A stretch of 64,000 nucleotides of DNA from Lachnospiraceae bacterium (lineage in GTDB: Bacteria; Bacillota; Clostridia; Lachnospirales; Lachnospiraceae), in assembly GCA_900770785.1 (NCBI GenBank), contig CAAGLJ010000071.1:11638-75637 (forward strand), read 5' to 3'. Position 1 is the stretch's first letter, and each line of letters begins with the position of its first letter. Below the pieces are notes generated by a model, which saw only the letters and a list, made by a program, of their open reading frames with translations, ran no database searches and was not told where the DNA came from. Positions 33,573-41,732 of the stretch are shown piece by piece. The position numbers and the translations under genes are program-made.

Positions 33573-33622
33573 GAAAAAGTCCCGGCTTCATGAAGATTTA
33601 AGACGCTGAAATGGAGGGAAAT

Positions 33623-34213
33623 ATGGAAAATAAGCAGCAGTTGAGAAAACCCCAGATGAATGAAATATACCGTCACTTTAAAGGAAATTTATACAGGATT
33701 GTTACCCTGGCTATAGATGCAAAGACCCAGGAGGAGCTGGTGGTCTATCAGGCTCTCTATGGAGACTATCCGGTTTATGTCCGCTCCCTTGCGGAGTTTA
33801 CCCAGGAGCTGGATAAGAAGAGGTATCCGGAGGCTTCCCAGAAATATCGGTTTGAGCCGGCAGACCAGTTGGTTAATCTGGACGTTCAGGTAAGCGAGAT
33901 TATGCAAAAAAAGTCCCGGGAGACTTCCGAGAGACCCAGGGCTTCGGAAAGTGTGGAAACTTCGGATACCCCTGTACTGGATCCCTTATTGGAAGCCTTT
34001 CTGGATGCAGACAGCTATCGGGAGAGGCTGAACATTCTTCGGGGACTGGAGCATAGGATTACCCAGGAAATGATCAATACTATGGCCATCGTTCTGGATT
34101 TGGACATTCCTGATGGAGACCTGGAAAAACGTTATCAGGATTTGGAAAACAGTATTCTTACTCTGGATAAGTATGAGTGTACCAGACTGCGTGAAGAGAG
34201 TTTCACACTATAG
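33623..34213 (+). CDS. DUF1653 domain protein
   Basis: About 196 residues. The first ~70 match DUF1653 (IYRHFKGNLYRIVTLAID, VVYQALYGDYPVYVRSLAEF), a small beta domain of unknown function. The C-terminal half is helical (LLEAFLDADSYRERLNIL). ATG 33623 has GGAGG 6 nt before; in-frame ATG 33611 precedes that ribosome site directly. Lies 37 nt before the SfsA-MutY gene and may share its transcript. Confidence 0.85.
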   Translation: MENKQQLRKPQMNEIYRHFKGNLYRIVTLAIDAKTQEELVVYQALYGDYPVYVRSLAEFTQELDKKRYPEASQKYRFEPADQLVNLDVQVSEIMQKKSRETSERPRASESVETSDTPVLDPLLEAFLDADSYRERLNILRGLEHRITQEMINTMAIVLDLDIPDGDLEKRYQDLENSILTLDKYECTRLREESFTL

Positions 34214-34220
34214 ACAGGGG

Positions 34221-34250
34221 ATGCCGCATAGCGGTATCATGGAGGGCAGT
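34221..34250 (+). promoter_or_regulatory. Hairpin-AUG-SD start element before sfsA-mutY
   Basis: Stem ATGCCGC-ATA-GCGGTAT (34221-34237, one G-U pair) is followed by C and ATGGAGG. ATG 34239 is in frame and 12 nt before ATG 34251. Confidence 0.55.
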
Positions 34251-36059
34251 ATGAACTATGAAAAAATCGTGGAGGGTATCTTCCTTTCCCGGCCCAACCG
34301 CTTCATTGCCAAGGTGCTGGTGGAGGGAAGGGAGGAAACCGTCCATGTAAAAAATACAGGCCGATGCAAAGAGCTTTTACAGCCTGGAGTGAAGGTTTAT
34401 CTGTCGGATGAGGACGGAAAAGAAAGGAAAACCAGATACGATCTGGTGGCTGTAGATAAGGCTGGAAGAACGGTAAACATGGATTCCCAGGCACCGAATA
34501 TGGCGGTAAGGGAGTGGCTTACGTCCGGTGGACTTTTTTCGGATGTGGTGAAGGTAAGGCCGGAATATACTTATGGGGATTCCCGGGTGGATTTTCTGGT
34601 CACCAGAAAGAATGGTCAGGCGCTTATTGAGGTTAAAGGGGTTACTCTGGAAAATAACAATATGACTGCTTTTCCCGATGCACCCTCCGAAAGAGCAGTA
34701 AAGCACGTGGAGGAACTGATTAGGGCGGTGAAAGAAGGCTATGAATGCTACGTGCTTTTTGTGATTCAGATGGAGGGAGTGGATTACCTGATTCCCAACG
34801 ACATCACGCATAAAGCCTTTGGAGACAGTCTGCGAAAGGCAAGGGAGGCAGGGGTAAAGGTGGTGGCCTGGGATACCCGGGTTACTCCCGGTGAAATGGT
34901 CATCAACCATCCGATTCCCGTATATTTATATTATGAAGAGCTGTTCCATCAAATGGGAGAACCCTTACTGAACTGGTATGATAAGGGACATCGCAGCCTT
35001 CCCTGGAGGGAAGACCCATGCGGCTATAAGGTGTGGCTGTCGGAAATAATGCTGCAGCAGACCAGAGTAGAGGCGGTGAAGCCCTATTTCAACCGTTTTC
35101 TTTCTGTGCTGCCGGATATTTGCTCTCTGAGCCAGGTGGAGGAAGAAACACTGCTGAAGCTGTGGGAAGGTCTTGGCTATTATAACCGGGCAAGAAATTT
35201 ACAAAAGGCAGCCAGAATGATTATGGAAGAATATGGGGGACAGATGCCTTCTGCCTACGGGGAATTACGGAGGCTGCCGGGAATCGGCAGCTATACCGCA
35301 GGAGCCATTGCTTCCATCGCCTTTGGAGAAAGGGTTCCGGCAGTAGATGGAAATGTTTTGCGCGTCTTAAGCCGGCTTACCATGAATGAGGAAGATATCA
35401 CAAAAGAAGAAACAAAGCGGCTGGTGGAGGCCAAATTGAAGGAGGCTATGCCGGCAGAGCGGCCGGGAGATTTTAATCAGGCCCTGATGGAGCTGGGGGC
35501 TATGGTCTGCTTACCAAAGGGAAGGCCCAAATGTGAAGAGTGTCCCTGGGTAAGTATTTGCCTTGCTCATCGTGAAGGAAGAGAGGAAGAGTTTCCCAAA
35601 AAGAAGGAAAAGAAGCCCAGAACCATAGAAAAGAAAACCATACTGGTTGTCCAGGACGAGAATAAATCGGCCCTGAGAAAGAGACCGGACAAAGGACTTT
35701 TGGCGGGAATGTATGAATTCCCTACCCTGGAAGGGCATCAGACGAAGAAACGGGTATTGGCCTATCTGGAAGCTATGGGGCTGGTGCCTTTAAGAATTGA
35801 AAAACTTGCCCCCTCGAAGCACGTTTTCAGCCATCGGGAGTGGCATATGATTGGCTATGTTATCCGGGTGGATGAGCTGGCACCCAAAAGCCATATTACC
35901 CAACAGGAACAATGGATTTTTACGAGAGCAGATGAAGCCCAGGAGAAATATCCCCTGCCTTCTGCCTATGGAGCTTATGCGGATTTTCTGAACATTACTC
36001 AGGGAAGCAAAAAGCTGCACGAATGGCAGGAGCAGACTGCAGAACGGAGGTTAAGATGA
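34251..36059 (+). CDS. SfsA-MutY fusion: SfsA-type nuclease-fold domain joined to adenine DNA glycosylase
   Basis: One uninterrupted 602-residue frame. Residues 1-~230 are SfsA (FLSRPNRFIAKV, HVKNTGRCKELL, APNMAVREWL, and D114...E127-V-K129, a PD-(D/E)xK-like metal site). Residues ~235-602 are MutY: SEIMLQQTRVEAVKPYF (~263-279, catalytic Glu), LPGIGSYTAGAIASIAFG, catalytic Asp in VDGNVLRVLSR (Asp ~366), the iron-sulfur cysteines C420, C428, C431, C437, and a C-terminal NUDIX-like domain with KHVFSHREWHM that reads 8-oxoG. MutY removes A opposite 8-oxoG. SfsA's role is poorly known. Fusion suggests SfsA acts with DNA repair. It overlaps the GT2 gene by 4 nt. Confidence 0.93.
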   Translation: MNYEKIVEGIFLSRPNRFIAKVLVEGREETVHVKNTGRCKELLQPGVKVYLSDEDGKERKTRYDLVAVDKAGRTVNMDSQAPNMAVREWLTSGGLFSDVVKVRPEYTYGDSRVDFLVTRKNGQALIEVKGVTLENNNMTAFPDAPSERAVKHVEELIRAVKEGYECYVLFVIQMEGVDYLIPNDITHKAFGDSLRKAREAGVKVVAWDTRVTPGEMVINHPIPVYLYYEELFHQMGEPLLNWYDKGHRSLPWREDPCGYKVWLSEIMLQQTRVEAVKPYFNRFLSVLPDICSLSQVEEETLLKLWEGLGYYNRARNLQKAARMIMEEYGGQMPSAYGELRRLPGIGSYTAGAIASIAFGERVPAVDGNVLRVLSRLTMNEEDITKEETKRLVEAKLKEAMPAERPGDFNQALMELGAMVCLPKGRPKCEECPWVSICLAHREGREEEFPKKKEKKPRTIEKKTILVVQDENKSALRKRPDKGLLAGMYEFPTLEGHQTKKRVLAYLEAMGLVPLRIEKLAPSKHVFSHREWHMIGYVIRVDELAPKSHITQQEQWIFTRADEAQEKYPLPSAYGAYADFLNITQGSKKLHEWQEQTAERRLR

Positions 36060-37081
36060 AAGTATTATCGGTAGCGGTTCCCTGTTATAATTCTCAAAGC
36101 TATATGCGTAAGTGCGTGGAGTCTCTGTTAAAAGGAGGTGAGGATGTGGAAATCATTATTGTGGATGATGGTTCCACAGATGACACTCCTCGAATAGCGG
36201 ATGAACTTGAGAAAAAATATCCCTCCATTATCAGGGTGGTACATAAGCCCAATGGAGGACATGGATCGGCAGTAAATACTGGACTGGAATATGCCACAGG
36301 ATTGTTTTTTAAGGTGGTGGACAGTGATGACTGGGTAAAGGAAGAGGCCTATGATGAAATTTTAAATAAGCTGAGAGAACTGATTCGTTCCGGTCAGATG
36401 ATCGATATGCTGATCAGCAACTTCGTATATGAAAAAGAGGGAGCCAGACATTGTAAGGTCATGCGCTATAAGCATGCACTTCCACAGGACAGGGTGTTTG
36501 AGTGGAAGGATGTGAGACATTTCAGAACCGGACAGTATATTCTGATGCACTCCGTAATTTACCGTACCGGCCTTCTCAGGGAGTGTGGACTGAAGCTGCC
36601 GGAGCACACCTTCTATGTGGATAATCTTTTTGTTTTTGAACCTTTGCCTTATGTAAAAAAAATGTACTATATGGATGTGAATTTTTATCGTTATTATATT
36701 GGAAGAGCAGATCAGTCCGTAAATGAACAGGTAATGATAGGAAGGGTGGATCAGCAGATTCGGGTGAATAAGCTGATGATGGAATATATGTGTAACCATA
36801 AGGCATTGATTTACGGCAACCGGAAGTGTAAACATTATATGCTTAACTATCTGGACATTATCACCACCATTTCTTCCATTATATTGATTCGTGCTGATAC
36901 GGCAGAAAGCCTGGAGAAAAAAAGAGAGCTCTGGGAGTATTTAAAGAAACGGGATGCCAAAATCTTTTTCCGTCTCCGCTACGGGCTGCTGGGTAATTCT
37001 ATGAATCTGCCCGGCAGAGGAGGACGTAAAATTTCGGTGGAGGGCTATAAAATCTGCCAGCGTTTCTTTAAGTTTAACTGA
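36056..37081 (+). CDS. Family 2 glycosyltransferase
   Basis: 341 residues. GT-A fold start LSVAVPCYNSQSYMRKCVESLL, nucleotide-binding VDDGSTDDT and metal-binding DSDDW (~100). The C-terminal ~200 residues are helical without membrane segments. Probably adds a sugar to a cell-envelope or capsular glycan; acceptor unknown. ATG overlaps the MutY stop (ATGA), with GGAGG 5 nt before it. Confidence 0.92.
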   Translation: MKVLSVAVPCYNSQSYMRKCVESLLKGGEDVEIIIVDDGSTDDTPRIADELEKKYPSIIRVVHKPNGGHGSAVNTGLEYATGLFFKVVDSDDWVKEEAYDEILNKLRELIRSGQMIDMLISNFVYEKEGARHCKVMRYKHALPQDRVFEWKDVRHFRTGQYILMHSVIYRTGLLRECGLKLPEHTFYVDNLFVFEPLPYVKKMYYMDVNFYRYYIGRADQSVNEQVMIGRVDQQIRVNKLMMEYMCNHKALIYGNRKCKHYMLNYLDIITTISSIILIRADTAESLEKKRELWEYLKKRDAKIFFRLRYGLLGNSMNLPGRGGRKISVEGYKICQRFFKFN

Positions 37082-37093
37082 ATTACTGAAGGG

Positions 37094-37129
37094 AAAACGG
37101 CAGAGTGGGCGCAGCCTTTTTGCCGTTTT
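37094..37129 (+). terminator. Terminator after the glycosyltransferase
   Basis: AAAACGGCA (37094-37102) pairs with TGCCGTTTT (37121-37129) around an 18-nt loop. Confidence 0.75.
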
Positions 37130-37144
37130 ACATTTGTAAAATTT

Positions 37145-37232
37145 ATTTACGCCAAAATTTACCAAATTATTACTTCAATCTGATTTCGCTAAAAAATCTC
37201 CTGTGTTATCTTACCTTTCGTAAGCATACAAT
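37145..37232 (+). promoter_or_regulatory. PHO-box-like repeats and promoter of pstS
   Basis: TTTAC-type units start at 37146, 37158 and 37169 (TTTAC, TTTAC, ATTAC), close to the 11-nt period of PhoP direct repeats. A -10 TACAAT lies at 37227-37232 with no good -35, as expected for an activated promoter. An inverted repeat CTTAC-CGTAAG-like pair sits at 37209-37224. Confidence 0.55.
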
Positions 37233-37251
37233 AGACAGGAGGTTTTTTATT

Positions 37252-38148
37252 ATGAAAAAAAATCTGAACAAATTAACGAAGATTTTAACAGCAGCTTTTT
37301 TGGCAGCAGGAGTCCTTGCAGGCTGCAGTACCAGTCAGACTGAGGCCAGTCAGGAGGCAGTACCGGAAAGCCGGACAGCACAAAATGAGATAGCAGAGAA
37401 CACAGCCGCTTTAGAGGGAACCATTACTATGGCAGGCTCCACTTCTATGGAAAAGCTGGCTAATGCAGCCGCCGAAAGTTTTATGGCAAAATATCCGAAA
37501 GTAACCGTAACGGCAGAATTTACCGGTTCTTCTGCGGGGATAGAAGCAGTATTGGCAGGAACGGTGGATATCGGTAATTCCTCCAGAAATTTAAAAGACA
37601 GCGAGAAGGAAGCCGGTGCCGTAGAGAATATTGTAGCTATTGATGGAATTGCAGTAGTAGTTGATCCGGCAAATGGCATTGGTAATCTAACCAAAGAGCA
37701 GTTAATAGATATTTATACGGGAAAAATAAGGAACTGGAGTGAAGCAGGCGGTGAAGATGGTGTAATCATCGTTGTGGGAAGAGAGGCAGGAAGTGGTACC
37801 AGAGGTGCTTTTGAAGAGCTTTTGGGGGTAGAAGATGCCTGTGCTTATGCCAATGAACTGGATTCTACCGGTGCTGTAATGGCTAAGGTCGCCTCCACCC
37901 CCGGTGCTATTGGCTATGTGTCTTTGGATGTGATTAATGACAGTGTTACAGCTTTATCCCTGGAAGGGGTAGAGCCTACAGAAGAAAATATCAAGGCAGG
38001 AGCCTATTTTTTGAGCAGACCCTTCGTCATGGCAACATCGGGGGAAATTTCCGCACAGAGTGAAGCTGTACAGGCCTTCTTTAACTGGCTTAAGTCCGAA
38101 GAAGGACAGGAAGTGGTTAAGGCGGCAGGCTTAATTACGGCAGAATAA
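37252..38148 (+). CDS. pstS: Phosphate ABC transporter substrate-binding lipoprotein
   Basis: 298 residues. Signal peptide with lipobox LAGC (Cys ~24), then a low-complexity linker. Phosphate-binding features: TMAGSTSMEKLANAAAESF, FTGSSAGIEAVLAGTVDIGNSSR, GREAGSGTRGAFEELLG. Starts at ATG 37252 behind AGGAGG. First gene of the pst operon and probably the most strongly expressed, since two hairpins separate it from pstC. Confidence 0.96.
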   Translation: MKKNLNKLTKILTAAFLAAGVLAGCSTSQTEASQEAVPESRTAQNEIAENTAALEGTITMAGSTSMEKLANAAAESFMAKYPKVTVTAEFTGSSAGIEAVLAGTVDIGNSSRNLKDSEKEAGAVENIVAIDGIAVVVDPANGIGNLTKEQLIDIYTGKIRNWSEAGGEDGVIIVVGREAGSGTRGAFEELLGVEDACAYANELDSTGAVMAKVASTPGAIGYVSLDVINDSVTALSLEGVEPTEENIKAGAYFLSRPFVMATSGEISAQSEAVQAFFNWLKSEEGQEVVKAAGLITAE

Positions 38149-38165
38149 TTTTTGGTGGAGATTAG

Positions 38166-38227
38166 TGTGAAAATTAAAAATTTTCACTTATTTATTTGAG
38201 CAATAGAACAGGCAAGGCCTGTTCTAT
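38166..38227 (+). promoter_or_regulatory. Two hairpins between pstS and pstC
   Basis: GTGAAAATT with AATTTTCAC (38166-38188), then ATAGAACAGG-CAAGG-CCTGTTCTAT (38203-38227). Such stems often lower readthrough or protect the upstream message, giving excess PstS. The second stem is 2 nt before ATG 38230 of the pstC start element (ATGGGG, then ATG 38242). Confidence 0.6.
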
Positions 38228-38241
38228 GCATGGGGATTATA

Positions 38242-39171
38242 ATGAAAAAAGCAGAACAGATACATAGCAGTCTTACCAATCGGAAAAAAACTGCCGGAGA
38301 GTGGGTGGCACACGTTGTTTTTGCTCTCTGTGCCTCCTTCACGATTCTGGCAGTGGCTTCCATCACTATTTACCTGGTGGGAAATGGCACGCCGGCATTG
38401 TCTCAGGTGGGGATAAAAGAAATCCTGTTTGGTACAAGCTGGAAGCCAGCGGCAGCCGAACCTCAATTTGGTATTTTTTACGTTATTCTGACCTCTCTGG
38501 TGGGAACAGCGATGGCAATTTTACTGGGAGTTCCCATAGGAATATTGACCGGTGTTTTTCTGGCAGAGGTGGCACCGAAAAAAATTGCCGCAATGGTCAA
38601 GCCGGCAGTGGAGCTTTTGGCAGGGATACCCTCAGTCATCTACGGACTACTGGGAGTAATGATTTTGAATCCTATGATGTACAGGCTGGAGCTGGTGCTG
38701 TTTAAGGACTCCGATACCCATCAGTTTACCGGAGGGGCCAATCTGCTTTCCGCGGTACTGGTTCTTGCGATTATGATTCTGCCTACCGTGATCAACATGA
38801 GTGAGACGGCCCTTAAGGCAGTAGACCCCAAACTGAAAAGTGCATCCATGGCCCTGGGAGCCTCCCATATGGAAACCATTTTTAAGGTACTTCTTCCGGC
38901 AGCAAAATCCGGTATTCTGGCTGGCGTGGTTTTAGGGATAGGCAGAGCCCTGGGGGAAGCTATGGCCATCACGCTGGTATCCGGCAGCAGCGTAAACCTG
39001 CCGCTGCCCTTTAACTCGGTACGCTTTCTTACGACGGCTATCGTCAGTGAAATGGGGTATGCCGGTGACCTGCACAGGCAGGTACTGTTTACCATAGGAC
39101 TGATTCTCTTCGTGTTTATTATGCTGATTAATATTGTGCTGGAAAAAGTCATCAGAAGAGATGGCCGCTGA
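38242..39171 (+). CDS. pstC: Phosphate ABC transporter permease PstC
   Basis: About 309 residues, six membrane helices. Signature VELLAGIPSVIYGLLGVM and the permease EAA loop MALGASHMETIFKVLLPAAKSGILAG. Partner of PstA and PstB. ATG 38242 is chosen because GGGGATT precedes it; ATG 38230 is in frame upstream. Confidence 0.95.
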   Translation: MKKAEQIHSSLTNRKKTAGEWVAHVVFALCASFTILAVASITIYLVGNGTPALSQVGIKEILFGTSWKPAAAEPQFGIFYVILTSLVGTAMAILLGVPIGILTGVFLAEVAPKKIAAMVKPAVELLAGIPSVIYGLLGVMILNPMMYRLELVLFKDSDTHQFTGGANLLSAVLVLAIMILPTVINMSETALKAVDPKLKSASMALGASHMETIFKVLLPAAKSGILAGVVLGIGRALGEAMAITLVSGSSVNLPLPFNSVRFLTTAIVSEMGYAGDLHRQVLFTIGLILFVFIMLINIVLEKVIRRDGR

Positions 39172-39216
39172 GGCTTTGGTGGAATGAGAGAAAAACACTT
39201 TGGAATGAGAGGAAAA

Positions 39217-40068
39217 ATGAAAAAGAAAGATTCACCCTTATATGCGCTGATTTATTTATCGGCAGCCTTGTCTGTGGTACTTCTTGCCATTATTTTAATC
39301 TATGTCTTCTGGAAAGGCATAGGAGTAGTCAGTTTTCCATTTTTAACACAGGTAAAAAGTACACTGAAGGGAACAAACGGGATTGCAGGCAATATTTTAA
39401 ATACCATTTATATTGTAGTAATTACTCTTCTTTTTGCTGCTCCCCTTGGCATTGGCTGTGCAATCTACCTGAACGAATATGCAAAGCCGGGAAGATTCGT
39501 CCGTCTGGTAGAGTTTACTACCCAGACTCTGGCGGGCATTCCCTCTATCCTCTTTGGTCTTTTCGGAATGCTGTTCTTTGGTACGGTACTGGATTTAGGT
39601 TATTCCATCCTTACGGGCTGCCTCACCCTCACCCTGATGATTCTGCCCTTAATTATTGGAAATACCAGAGAGGCCCTTAAGGCAGTGCCGGACAGCTATC
39701 GTCAGGGTGCAGCAGGAATGGGGGCTACCAAATGGTATATGATTCGTACTATTTTACTGCCCTCTGCCATGCCTGGTATTGTGACGGGGCTGATCTTGTC
39801 CGTAGGACGAATTGTGGGAGAATCAGCAGCGCTTTTATTTACTGCTGGGAGCGGATATCTGTTGCCGGATGGTGTGAAAGGTCTTTGGGATAAAATCTTT
39901 ACCTCTGGAGGAACTCTGACGATTGAGCTGTATTTAAGCATGGCAAACGCCAGGTATGAGGTGGCCTTCGGGATTGCACTGGTGCTTTTGGTAATCGTTT
40001 TTCTGATCAACCTGCTGACCAAACTGATTATTGGAAAATGGAGTAATTATGGATTCAACAAAGATTAA
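39217..40068 (+). CDS. pstA: Phosphate ABC transporter permease PstA
   Basis: About 283 residues, six helices, with [21 protein letters not shown] and the EAA loop [25 protein letters not shown]. Three in-frame ATGs (39184, 39205, 39217) precede the conserved part; 39217 has GAGAGG 5 nt before it. A partial duplication of CTTTGG-GAATGAGAG lies here. Overlaps pstB by 20 nt. Confidence 0.95.
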   Translation: MKKKDSPLYALIYLSAALSVVLLAIILIYVFWKGIGVVSFPFLTQVKSTLKGTNGIAGNILNTIYIVVITLLFAAPLGIGCAIYLNEYAKPGRFVRLVEFTTQTLAGIPSILFGLFGMLFFGTVLDLGYSILTGCLTLTLMILPLIIGNTREALKAVPDSYRQGAAGMGATKWYMIRTILLPSAMPGIVTGLILSVGRIVGESAALLFTAGSGYLLPDGVKGLWDKIFTSGGTLTIELYLSMANARYEVAFGIALVLLVIVFLINLLTKLIIGKWSNYGFNKD

Positions 40069-40807
40069 AGTAGAACACCTTCAGCTGCATTTTGGAGATC
40101 ATCATGTCCTGAAGGATGTGAATATACATATACAAAAGAATGCAGTAACTGCATTAATTGGGCCTTCAGGCTGCGGTAAATCCACTTTTTTAAAGTGCTT
40201 GAACCGGATGAATGATCTGGTGGATAATACTCTGCTTGAAGGAAAAATCTATATTGACGGGGAGGATATTTATGCTCCCGGTGTAGATACCACTCTTTTG
40301 AGAAAAAAGGTGGGCATGGTTTTCCAGCAGCCTAATCCCTTTCCCATGAGTATTTATGACAATATAGCCTATGGCCCCAGACTTCATGGTGTGAAGGAAA
40401 AAAAGAAGCTGGATGAGATTGTGGAAAAAAGTCTTGTGGATGCGGCTATTTTCAATGAGGTAAAGGACCGGTTGAAAAAAAATGCACTGGGCCTTTCAGG
40501 AGGACAACAGCAGCGTCTTTGTATTGCCCGGGCACTGGCGGTGGAGCCGGAGGTGATTCTGATGGATGAACCTACCTCGGCACTGGATCCTATTTCCACA
40601 TTAAAAATAGAAGAATTAATGGAAGGTCTGAAACAGAAGTACACGGTGATCATCGTGACACACAATATGCAGCAGGCTGCCAGAATTTCTGATGATACGG
40701 CCTTTTTCCTGACTGGAGAGGTGGTTGAATTTGGCCCTACGGAAACGTTGTTTTCCAGACCGGTGAAAAAACAGACAGAAGATTATATTACAGGACGTTT
40801 TGGTTAA
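40049..40807 (+). CDS. pstB: Phosphate ABC transporter ATPase PstB
   Basis: 252 residues. Walker [20 protein letters not shown], signature [15 protein letters not shown], Walker [16 protein letters not shown] and H-loop [15 protein letters not shown]. Drives phosphate import. Start ATG 40049 inside the end of pstA. Confidence 0.97.
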   Translation: MDSTKIKVEHLQLHFGDHHVLKDVNIHIQKNAVTALIGPSGCGKSTFLKCLNRMNDLVDNTLLEGKIYIDGEDIYAPGVDTTLLRKKVGMVFQQPNPFPMSIYDNIAYGPRLHGVKEKKKLDEIVEKSLVDAAIFNEVKDRLKKNALGLSGGQQQRLCIARALAVEPEVILMDEPTSALDPISTLKIEELMEGLKQKYTVIIVTHNMQQAARISDDTAFFLTGEVVEFGPTETLFSRPVKKQTEDYITGRFG

Positions 40808-40852
40808 AGCCTGGTAAGGGGAAAGCCAAAATGCCTGGAAAGGGAGGTAAAG

Positions 40853-41500
40853 ATGTCACCAAGAAACGTATTTGAACGGGAGCTGGAGCAGCTTCTGGAG
40901 CGAATTGCCCGTATGAGCTATCTGGTAGAGGAGGCCTATGAGAAGCTTTTTTTAGCTTTGGCAGAGAAAAACCGGGAGGCCATAGAAGAAATCAAAAAGA
41001 ATGACCGTAATATTAATGACCTGAATCGGGAAATTGAGAGCCAGTGCCTTAAGCTGATTACCAAACAGCAGCCTATTGCAAGGGATTTGAGGATTGTTTC
41101 CTCTGTGCTGAAAATGGTTTCCGATATTGAACGGGTGGGAGATAATGTCAGCGATATGGCAGAGCTTCTGTTAAGAATACAGATGCAGCCCCTGTCCACT
41201 TATTCCAGCCACCTGGAGGGAATGGTGGTGGCCACAAAGGAGCTTTTTGCCAATGCGGTAGAAGCCTTTGTAAACAATGACCTTAAGGCTTCGCGGCAGG
41301 TAGTTTTAGGCGATGATGTGATTGATATGCTGTTTAATAAGGTGAAAAACGACATCATCGAAGCCCTGAAGTCAGAACATACTAATACAGACGAATACAT
41401 CGATATGATGATGCTGACCAAATATCTGGAAAAAATCGGAGACCATGCGGTCAACGTGGCAGAATGGCAGATTTTTAGGGAAACAGGAGAGATATCGTAG
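40853..41500 (+). CDS. phoU: Phosphate transport regulator PhoU
   Basis: 215 residues, two three-helix PhoU repeats with the metal-site signatures ERVGDNVSDMAE and EKIGDHAVNVAEW. Links PstSCAB to the PhoR kinase and limits phosphate uptake. ATG follows GGAGG. Confidence 0.96.
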   Translation: MSPRNVFERELEQLLERIARMSYLVEEAYEKLFLALAEKNREAIEEIKKNDRNINDLNREIESQCLKLITKQQPIARDLRIVSSVLKMVSDIERVGDNVSDMAELLLRIQMQPLSTYSSHLEGMVVATKELFANAVEAFVNNDLKASRQVVLGDDVIDMLFNKVKNDIIEALKSEHTNTDEYIDMMMLTKYLEKIGDHAVNVAEWQIFRETGEIS

Positions 41501-41510
41501 CAGATTTATT

Positions 41511-41602
41511 CATTCAGGACAGGCTCGGATTTGGATGTTCATCCATTAGAAAAATCCCAATATGCACCGGTGCCTGTTGGAATTTTTCTGCTGTCCTGAA
41601 TG
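41511..41602 (+). terminator. Multi-hairpin terminator region after phoU
   Basis: CATTCAGGACAG (41511-41522) pairs with CTGTCCTGAATG (41591-41602). Within it, GGATG-TTCATCC and a longer imperfect stem (AAAATCCCAA with TTGGAATTTT) capped by the self-complementary GCACCGGTGC can form. TTTTAAAATTTT follows. It ends the pst-phoU unit, and may have a structural role beyond termination. Confidence 0.65.
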
Positions 41603-41610
41603 TTTTAAAA

Positions 41611-41650
41611 TTTTACACAAATTTTACATTATCACCTTTTATTTTTTACA
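41611..41650 (+). promoter_or_regulatory. PHO box before the Na/Pi symporter gene
   Basis: TTTTACA occurs at 41611-41617, 41622-41628 and 41644-41650, i.e. at 0, 11 and 33 nt, with a degenerate unit at +22. This is the direct-repeat geometry bound by Gram-positive PhoP. Confidence 0.75.
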
Positions 41651-41732
41651 CTTATCGTTTAATATAAACTTGAAGAAAACTGGTTTTCTATCATGACGAT
41701 AAAGTTCGCGGCTATGCGGACAGGAGGTTGAT

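Noticed and set aside
34113..34250. An earlier in-frame start for SfsA-MutY, inside the DUF1653 gene
   Set aside because: The extra residues match no SfsA feature and no ribosome site precedes them; ATG 34251 has one and fits the family start.
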